Positions 1 to 9,300 of a stretch of 11,934 nucleotides of DNA are shown in pieces (position 1 is the first letter of the stretch; each line of letters begins with the position of its first letter). The stretch covers positions 37,422 to 49,355 of the forward strand of contig BEXV01001836.1 of NCBI GenBank assembly GCA_003118195.1, written 5' to 3'. The position numbers and the translations under genes are program-made. Source of the DNA: Hemicentrotus pulcherrimus. Lineage: Eukaryota; Echinodermata; Echinoidea; Camarodonta; Strongylocentrotidae. The notes beneath the pieces are model-generated. The model saw nothing but the letters and a program-made list of their open reading frames with translations, searched no databases and was not told the origin of the DNA.

Positions 1-791
1 ATTGTTATTATTATTTATGAATTTGGAATTGTATTGAATTTATTTTCTTCTGCAGCATACAAATGAAATGACATCTCGGTGATACAATGTATACAAAATG
101 TCACAAGTTTTCCTGAACGTGTATACAATAAAATAATAATAATAATAACGGATGACATTTGAAACAAAAATATAACTGATAACACAATACCCAGAATTAT
201 TTATTAGAAAAGCTGCAGAAGAAGAAGGGCTAATACAATAAGGTAGTTTACAGATAGCACACGGTACAAATGACCCCAAATATCCACAGATCTTTTTTCA
301 CATGGAAAGTTCCACTTTGAGCATATTATAATAATAACTGCCAAAGTCCTAGATTCGCTTCATGAATACCTTTTGTTTGCCCTCTTAAAAAGAATACCTC
401 CACCCGCGTATCATAGAATGTACCGTTGGTGCATAAATGTATAATGTTACATAAATTTCATGAGCGCATAATTATCAAGCATTCATCTTTGTGGGTTTTA
501 CCTTTTTGTTACAAATGACCTTTGTCTGCCCATGCGCAGATTGTATCTGTAAACTCCCTTATACACGATAGCTTGACAGCGTGATGGCTCAGGGTTTGGA
601 GGCCGGGGGAGGGGGCTGGTGATGTGATGATAACAACATTACAACAAACTGGTAGTGGTGATGGTAATGATGATGATGAATATTAACATAACAATATGCA
701 GATGTAAATATGCCTTTACACGGAAAAATTACTATTGATATTATCATTATCATTGTAATTAATGTTATATATATTTCTTATTACTCCTTAG
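1..791. other. Intron upstream of exon 1, no gene seen
   Basis: This stretch has no convincing exon on either strand. It holds short AT-rich triplet runs (AAT-like around 128-148, ATG-like around 655-680), a G-rich patch near 600-620, and one copy of a dispersed repeat (see 358-450). The last ~30 bases form the acceptor region of exon 1. Confidence 0.5.
358..450 (+). repeat. Dispersed repeat, copy 1
   Basis: The stretch gcttcatgaatacc...ttgtttgccctcttaaaaa...aatac, followed by gtatcatagaatgta, closely matches 3351-3420 and 3568-3607. The shared core TTTGTTTGCCCTCTTAAAAA is identical over 20 bases. Two copies in different introns and no coding potential point to an unclassified interspersed repeat. 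Outer borders are not clear. Confidence 0.6.
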
Positions 792-935
792 CAATTTAAA
801 CTCCAATAATTTCCAGTTTACTCATGACGGGGCATTCCAAAACTTATCGTCATTGAAGACTTTGAATATCAAGTACATGCGTATCAAATCGTTACCATCC
901 AGTGCATTCTTCGGCTGTTGGAAGTTATCAGAACT
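792..935 (+). CDS. LRR exon 1 of window (two repeats)
   Basis: The acceptor is ...tccttag|c and the donor is gaact|gtaagt. The exon is 144 bases (48 codons), twice the classic 72-base LRR unit, and is phase 2 at both ends. It encodes NLNSNNFQFTHDGAF, a QNLSSLKTL link, then NIKYMRIKSLPSSAF and FFGCWKLSEL after completion of the split Leu codon (CT|G). Consensus L/I/F positions and the Asn of LxxN are visible in the first repeat; the second has M in place of N. A second AG at 825-826 (ttccag) would remove the first repeat's core, so 792 is preferred. The upstream exon is outside the window. Confidence 0.87.
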
Positions 936-3900
936 GTAAGTTGGCTCCAGTATGTTACTAATGTCACAACCAAGTTCTGTAATATATACATGTAAATGAC
1001 CTGCCCGATTAACTTGGTTCACTGTGCATCATGTGAGAAAGTACATTTCAAAAATGCCTCATGCAAATAAGCAATTGACATCAGGGGCAGAGCTACTTGA
1101 GAGGGACAGCTATGCCACCGGAAGTTGCTTATGATTGAGGAGTGTCATGAAGCTTCCCTCTCAAAGAGATTGTACTTGGGGGAGGGGGGGGGAGACTATG
1201 TAAAGCTCCATTATTACTCCTAAGACCCATTTGGCGTACGAGTAGCTGCACGTTTCACAATTATCTATATCAATAAACGCTCATCAGGGGTTACATTTGT
1301 CCAAAATCTTCTTTTTTCCTATCTCTATGGTAATTATTTCCTACACGTGCAACAAGCCACAGCAGATGGCTTAATCAACGGACTCGTACACCTAGAAATC
1401 CGAGGATCACGTCAGCTTTGGCTTGCGGCAATTGAGGGGAGATCGCCACGGAAAAGCTCATTCAAAATATAATCGGCCCAATTATGGCCTAGGGTTATAT
1501 CCGACATCGTGATCCGAGTAGAGATTGGTTAAAGACATCACAGTTAATCTGAGAAACTTATCTGTTAGTGTTTAATCTTCGCTGGAAAGTTGCCTGATGG
1601 TTACTATCATTTGGGAATCGCACACACACTGTTTGGTATCAGCGCTCGCTCAAAGAAACTTGTTACACGTAAACCAATCTCATCGAAATGCCCTGTACCC
1701 GAGCAGCGGGTATCTTTCCCATTTACTTTTGACCATTACCCGGGCAACGGACGATAGCTCGTTTCTTTGCCGGCATGGCTAAAATGGCGACTCCAATTTT
1801 GACCAATCAGATGACTAGATTTATTCAACATACTATAAAAGAGAGGTATACAATTATTGTTATTATCGAGGTTGGCCCTGGGCACTGTGTAATAAAACTT
1901 GTTACCACTAACAACCTTCGCATATCTACGACAAAAGGCTCATTATAGATTTCCGTAGTATTGAACAATTTATGGACCTTGTTAATGATAACGAGTTGTA
2001 TGACAAAGTCTGAAGGGGCTACAAGTTAGAGTTTGGAATTATAACACATACAGTTGTATATTTTGTTTAATTTTGCAGGAATCTATTCGGAAGTGATATT
2101 ACGCGATTGGGAAAGGATACCTTTCGGGACGTTCCGTTGAGTTATTCAGATATGGGTTACAATGACCTGACGTATATCGAACCTGGTACTTTCTCGAGGT
2201 CCTTCTATTGGACCATTTTTATATATGGCAATAGGCTGGTGGAGCTGCCCGTAGGTGACTTTATGGATACGAAAATAAGCTATATGTGAGTATTTTTGGT
2301 TTGTTTTCTATGTGTTTTACCACACGAATAATCTCTATGTGCCATTTGTTTTATTTATCATGTGATAGCTACAATATACCTAAGGCCTCAAGATTAGTTA
2401 ATTGTTTCCAGAACAAGATTAATTTATTCCAGTGTTAACAGGGTTCAATTGGAGTTAATCAAGACAAACCAAAATGTTAAATGTGCGCAGCCGTCGCGTT
2501 GCACAACATAATTCATTCCGTCATTAAGCCATTCCGGAGAGAGAACTTGCACAAACTGCTTGAAAATAACCACAAATGTTTAAAGGAAACCAAAACATTC
2601 ATACTAAGTCACTTGTATTGCAAAGTTCAAGATATTTACAAAATATCAGTGAAAATTTGAACAAAATCGGGCAAGGAATAAGGAAGTGAGAGTGTGTGTG
2701 TGTGTGTATTGGGTTTTTACAGACGTGTATCAATCGGGTTTGATTATTTACGTCTGGGGACCGACCTTTAAACGTCACCATCCGAAAGACGTGACTCAGT
2801 TTCGAACCTGTGTCCTCAGCTGAATCAGTTTGTAACTTCCACTTTTTAGCTGGATTACAAGCGCACGCCACAACGCTTTTTTAAATGACTAGTCACTAGA
2901 GGGCGGTATTCAATGTGATGACATCATCTGTGAGTAACTCTCCATTCATTTTGTACATCAAATTTCATGTTTTTCCTTCTTTCTTGTGATTGAGATAATC
3001 TACTCCCCTGAAAGCAAGATATAGAATGCAAAATGATATTCTACTTTACATGTTATGAAGTTGGATTCAAGAACACAAATAAATACGAAGAAAACAAACA
3101 AATTGTGAAATTGTATGTACAAAAGGCACGGAGAGTTGTTCAAAGATGATGTCATCAAATTGAATACCGCCTTCTAGTGACTAGTCATTTAAAAAAGCTC
3201 TCACTTCCTTATTCCTTGCCCGATTTTGTTAACATTTTCACTGATATTTTTTTAATATCTTAAACTATACAATAAAAGTAACTTAGTATGAAGGTTTTGG
3301 TTTCCTTTAACACGTGAAAACTTCCTGCTTTGTTCCAAAGTGATGGAGGTGCTTCACGAATACTGTTTGTTTGCCCTCTTAAAAACAAATACTTCAACTT
3401 ATGCATCACAGAGCCATTGATTAGGAGAGTTTGACCAAACCGATTCGAGGTGGATACAATATGACGACTACTGCTTTGTTGGGCAAGCACATAACAAAAG
3501 AATATACGCCATGTTGTGACCCAGTGAAACCAGGTTGGGCAAACTCTGTGTATAGATGGTTATGGTGCATCATAGAATGTAGCGCCATTGCATAACAAAA
3601 TGATTACAAAACACTTATCGACTTATAAGTGATGGAGTTAAGGTGTCTCGGTCGAGTGGTTTCGTCATCGGACTGTCGATTACATGGTCCGCGGTTCGAG
3701 TCCGCAACGGCAACTTTTGCAATACATTGATCTACAATTGACACACTCAACCCAGGTGATGTAAATCGGTACTTGGAAGAAATTAATTCTTTTTTGTTTT
3801 TCTCATTTTTGGACACGAAGTTTTTCTGACTTGTTTCTTTCTTCTATTTTCAGCTATATAACGGGTAACAGAATGATTGGCGTAATAAAGTCTAACACGT

Positions 3901-6277
3901 TTCGGAACTTTAAAAGTACATTATTGTGAGTATGGATTTACCGAACTGTTTATTGGCTCATCTATTAATCAAATATTGTATTTTTTTCTTTCATTCTGGC
4001 TTCATAGATTTACTCAATTTATCTTCTTTATTCTATTGTTTCCTTTATTCATTCATGATTACTTTCATTTATTTATTTATTTTTTCTTCTTCTTATATAG
4101 CAATGTTCTAAGCATATCTAATAAATGAAAGCTATGGAAACTAATGAAACCTATATTGAGCAATACTATATGCCTTCTGGAAGGTGCTGTCTACTAGGAT
4201 GTCACTTTCCCGTTATGGAAACGTGACCGAACCCGGACAGCGAAATTTTAGTAATACGGGCGAAATTCGCTTTAGTGGAAAATAGCAATTAGAGATTATG
4301 TCCAGGTGTTCTTTATTTCGAATGTTATTCTCCCAGGGGGTGTTTCACAAAGAAACTAAGCTGAACTAAACTTTAAGTTGGACTTACAAGTTATGGAGAG
4401 CCATTTATAGTCTTAAAATTAAATATATTCAAAAGCAGAAATTCAAGTATTTTAGACTTGTTATAAATTCCCCATCAAGAACATGAAATCTCCTTGATAA
4501 TATAAAATATGAATGATTTGAATCAAACGTTATGCCTTTTGAAATAACTTTAACACAAATATTTTCAAAGATGCTCAAGGCTTTTCATAACTTGTAAGTC
4601 CAACTTAGAGTTAAGTTCGACTAAAGATCTTTGTGAAACATCCCCCAGGGGATGTTGAGAATCTTCCCAAAACAACCGTCGCATTTCAAAGGCACCCTGT
4701 TTATTTTGGTCATCCTTTTTATGGATCATGCCTCTGAGCCGTACAAGAGTACCGCGGGTAGATACAAGCATTGACGAGACGTAATGCGGTGGTTAGTAAA
4801 ATGTCCTTATTATTCCAGACCTTTTGCAGCTTACCTAGAGCAATATGGATGCTAGCATCAGCATTTTTTTAATTTCACGTGTAGAATCATTTAAGGGTGT
4901 TTGTGTTTCTCCTTTTGTATTTGAATCGGTTCACCAGTCCTGCTCGAGGTGTTTGCTTTCCAGATTGATGTATATAAGTAACTGATCTTCATGGGAGGAA
5001 AAAAAAACCTTTGCTTTCGTTTTTAGTATGCTGATTTTCATTACGTATTTGTTGCTAGCCTCACTGACTCGCTCAATTAGGGTTCGAAGGTCAATCTCAG
5101 AATATGCAATGAGGTCGATGTCATCAGCAATATGGAGGTCCTTTAGTTTGTACCCGTAAACAATAATGCCGAGATTTATATGCAGTCATATATTGAAGGC
5201 TTCAGTTAAGATGTTCTTTCAAGAAGAAGTTTAATAAGTCAGGTGAAAAGTGACATCCATTTCGCACTCATATTGTTGTTCGGAACCAATAAGTGAACTC
5301 TTTGCTGCGGAAGTCCCTGATTATATTAGGGACTTTTAGATTTGCGTGGACTGATACGTGTGACTTCCATTCAAAGCAGTGCATTAAAAGGACGTCGACC
5401 GTAGCAATCCCCATTGTCTTCGTGCGAATCTAAAAGTCCCTATTAACAAGTCTATGAGGGACACCATACTGCTGCAGAACAGTAAACAGACCGGCACGCC
5501 ACACACGATCAAAAACTGCAAAGACTCTCCCATCTTTCTTCTCCAAACGGTGTTGAATAAGGAGTTTCAAAGCAAAGACCTTGTTCAACTGTAAAGCGTC
5601 CTGGGCCCCATTTCACAAAACTTGTCACCAGTGACAAATGACACTTTTTGTTATGAGCTACTGAAATCCTTGGTTCTAAACGATTATCAGCAGATTTGTC
5701 ACTGATTGTTGTCATTTGTCATTGAAAAAATGGCTTTGTGAAACGGGTCCCAGGTCTGAACCCTGCCTGTTTTTGTGTTTTTTTTTTGTTTTTTTGTTTT
5801 TGCCAAAATGGCTTCAGCACAAGGTTTCATTCGACTCTGAATGATTTGTAGGAGTACTTTGCTTGAATGGTTCATAAGGTTGATGGTCCTATAGTTTTCA
5901 AATATGCGGCTGTCTACTTTTTTGGCATTGTGAGGATGCTAGACTTGGTCCTTTCATCTTGAACACATTCCTTCCTCCATATTCCATTGCATAAGTGGTG
6001 AAGTTGGACAATAATGAACATACCACTTATAGGTATTATTGTATAGGTGCATATAATATTATCTTTTTTTCACCAGACATTAGATAAATACTATTTGTTT
6101 ATGGCTATTCAACAACAACAACCACTACTATAATTATTTCTCCCTCGTCTCCCGCAACAACAACAACGTCTACTTTTACTTCTACTTTCACTACTACTAC
6201 TACTACTACTACTTTCACTACTACTACTTCTACTACTACTACTACTACTACTACTTCGACTCCTACTTCTTCTTCTT

Positions 6278-6310
<33 letters not shown>

Positions 6311-9300
6311 TTTATTCTTCTACTACAACTACTATTACTTTATATAATGGTAATAATACATAGTTACCCTATCAAAATGCATAAGTATATACAATGTACA
6401 AGATAACATATGATTGTGTTTTATAACCCTCAACATTTTCTAGGAAGCTTAACGGCAATGGTATAAGTCGAATCGAGAAGGGAGCATTCAATGGAGCAAG
6501 CATTGGGTTAGTATTCCACCCCTTACGTAATCGTTGTCCTTCATGAAGATAAAAGAGGTGCCAAATATTTGCAAATAAGATTGCTAAGTTGGCATAAAAA
6601 ATGCATTTATTCAATGTGGGATCACCATATACTGTCGAACATTATAAATACATATGAATACATCAATTACAACGCTAGATTGGATACACAATAGGCATAA
6701 GTAAAAGGAAATCATATCCAAGACTGGGGTGTTAAACAACTCAAGTGTTAAAAAAACTACAGTTTTTAGTCAACCATTAAAATAATGGATTCAGCAAGAT
6801 GTCAAGAGACAACCGTTTACAGTCATGAAGTTCCTTACGAACTGTTAATACACAAGATGAATTACATTAATTCATGCGAATTTAATAAACAATGTGGTTT
6901 GTTTGTTTTTAACATGTGCACATGACACACATGCACAGTACCATTAAAGTGAATTTGCGAGATTTCACGGTTTAGAAATAAAAGGGAAATTTCTCAAGGT
7001 GATTTTACTCTCTGTCAATGTGTTTTGGAGAAGGCTTTGTTCTGCGGCAGAGGAGATTTAAAGCCAGAAAACTGAATGGAATCAACACTTTGCGGTTTAT
7101 ATATTATGAGAAGTTTCTCAGGACTAGAGGCACTACTGAAATAACCTCCAGGTCAGCTTTAGCAACACGGGGGTGTTTCACAAAGATCCTGAGTTCAACT
7201 TATCAATTATGGACAGACATTTTAAAGCATCCTGAAAATATTTTGTAAACGTTTGTTCAAAATGCATAAAATATTGATTCAAATCATTCATATTTTCTTT
7301 TTTAACGGAAGATTACATTTTCTTGATGTTGAATTTATGAAAAGTCTAAAAGACTTGAATCTTTGCTTTTGAATATATCTATAAAAAAAAGGCTACTACA
7401 AATGGCCCTCCATAATATTTAAGTCCAACTTAGAATTAAATCCGACTTCAAATCTTTGTGAAACACCCCCCTGGTCCCGTAACTCGCGGCTTCCTTATTT
7501 ACGCTCCTCAAATCAAGTCCTCTGCCTGCGAAGTGGAAACGAGTTATTGAGTTACGCACCGTTATAAAGGTTTAGCAAGACATAGCGCAATACAATAAAC
7601 AATACGCTAGAGCAGTACGTGCATAAGTTCGGTATTGATCTGCTCGGGTCATTCCTTACAGTATCATAATCTGGAGATTATGTTACAACAATTATATCTC
7701 TCCTGACGACGGATAGTCAACCTGTTCGAAACGTCGAGCCAACCCCGCAACTCATCCTCTCCAAGCGCTATAGTTCTCCTTTGAACTATAAGCTAAGAAA
7801 GATAACCAACAATCCTTTTTAGGACTACAAACCCTCAAGAAATATTACCGAGAGTCCTTTTCAGGACTCCTTAATCCTCCTTCTCTCTCACATGGTGCAC
7901 CAGCAAGCCAATTGTATGTCTACATCACCATGCAAGCCGACACTTACAAGCAGCATCTAACCATTATATTGTCAAAGAAGTTTTTTTTTTTCTTTATTTG
8001 ATTTGTGTTGAGTGTATATTCATATATACATTAACGTATTTCCAGATCAAATATATGTATGGAAACAAAACAACGATGCTTATTGACTACATGCACCCTT
8101 CATAAATTAAAACCTACTATGATGTCAATGTTTCCTCCTCCTAAATTTTCTTGATCTTCCTTTCTTGGTAAACTTAATTTTATGATCCTCATGTACAAAA
8201 TGCATTTGTTTATTTTGTTAGTATCATTTTAACGAGCACTTTATTTGTTATCCTTTTCATGACCCTCCCGCTTCAAACAAATCGTTATACATGTTTGTAT
8301 TTTGAAGTTTATATGATGGTGTTTTTATATTGACGTGGAAGTAAATAAATGCGTACGAAATTAAACATATGTCTGTTTTTTTTTTTTTTTCGCTGATTAT
8401 ATTGTTTAGGCACCTGGACCTTTCCTGGAATTCGATAGTTCAAATTGATTCCCTAGCATTTGCACACTTCACGATAGGTGGATTGTAAGTATACAAGCTT
8501 GCTTTATTCAATTCTTCTGACCAGTTTTTAATAATTCAGATCGTGTTTCAGCTTTCTTTTTCCAATATCAGGAGTTTCATGATAATAATGTCGTGTACGA
8601 AATCTCTCACAAAATACGTTCAGTGATCAAATTAATCTTGAATAATGTTCTGTCCCTAGGATATCATGGTGAAAGTGTCCACCCAGAAGCAATATAAATG
8701 AGCCCCCAAATATTATGTTAAACATGTATAATTCATAGTTTGTGCCTTTTTTAATCACAACAATATTTTGATGGAGGTGTCCTCTTGAATAACGTCTTTG
8801 TATCAAAGGATACACCTTCTTTGCTTAAATAAATCATGATTAAATAGCTTCATCTATTTGTCGAGTTAAAATCATATAGTATTTGTCTAGATGTATTTTT
8901 ATATTTTTGTAGAAATTATCTTCTTCTACCCCTGCGCAGATGATATATCCCACCTGCCTTATTGGCATGAGTGAACAAATGGTGATTAAGTAGTAAACTG
9001 TATACTGAACAGTGTAGAGTTAATAATATTAATAATCTTATATTTGATACGAAATTGACGTTGATTCCTAATACAAGCTTGGCCTTCAGTTTTTGTATCT
9101 TGGTGCATATCTATAGTTTTGTAGAAATGATCTTCATCTACCCATGCGAAGATTATATATCCCAATCGCATAATTGGCATGATTAGAACATGTTGATTAC
9201 GTAGTAACTTGTATACTTTAATACGCTGTGCGGTTTACAATAGTCATAATCTTATGCAAGATACGAAATTGGCGTTGAATCCCGTACAAGCTTGGCCTTC

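Larger units (their letters stand above)
4285..6035 (-). pseudogene. Decayed non-LTR retrotransposon reverse transcriptase, interrupted by three small elements
   Basis: Minus-strand translation in several frames gives the reverse transcriptase blocks in order. They are LCNGIWRKE (~5975-6000), NYRTINL (5882-5896 for NYRTI), QAGFR (5755-5769), FDRVWRAGLF (5499-5513 for FDRVW), VRNGCHFSP (5241-5267), the catalytic-type IADDIDLIA (ADDI at 5117-5128), ISILKTKAK (~5010) and GAFEMRRLF (~4670). IRNKEHL follows near 4310, past an inserted element. The pattern is that of the endonuclease-reverse transcriptase type of LINE (RTE/CR1-like; clade unsure). Stops and frameshifts are frequent, no endonuclease domain is seen, and three elements (4336-4646, 5339-5440, 5603-5751) interrupt it. 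It lies antisense within intron 3 and is inactive. Confidence 0.85.

Noticed and set aside
822..1022. Minus-strand open frame opposite exon 1
   Set aside because: It is the shadow of the LRR exon on the other strand.
1597..1782. Plus-strand open frame of 61 codons as an exon
   Set aside because: It has no LRR pattern, no matching phase-2 borders and no recognisable residues.
2107..2289. Stand-alone small protein starting at TTG
   Set aside because: The frame is open upstream to a splice acceptor and runs into a donor; it is the inside of an LRR exon.
3641..3712. Functional tRNA gene
   Set aside because: The T arm and A/B boxes are good, but the anticodon loop is far too long and the acceptor ends do not pair; a SINE head fits better.
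4565..4771. Minus-strand open frame of 68 codons as a gene
   Set aside because: Its middle (GAFEMRRLF) is the tail of the reverse transcriptase relic and its end runs into the MITE.
5509..5715. Minus-strand open frame of 68 codons as a gene
   Set aside because: It runs across a MITE and an out-of-frame part of the retrotransposon relic.
7852..7869. Histone mRNA 3' end
   Set aside because: The loop and stem size are similar, but the base pairs at the stem foot and the flanking motif differ, and no histone coding sequence is near.
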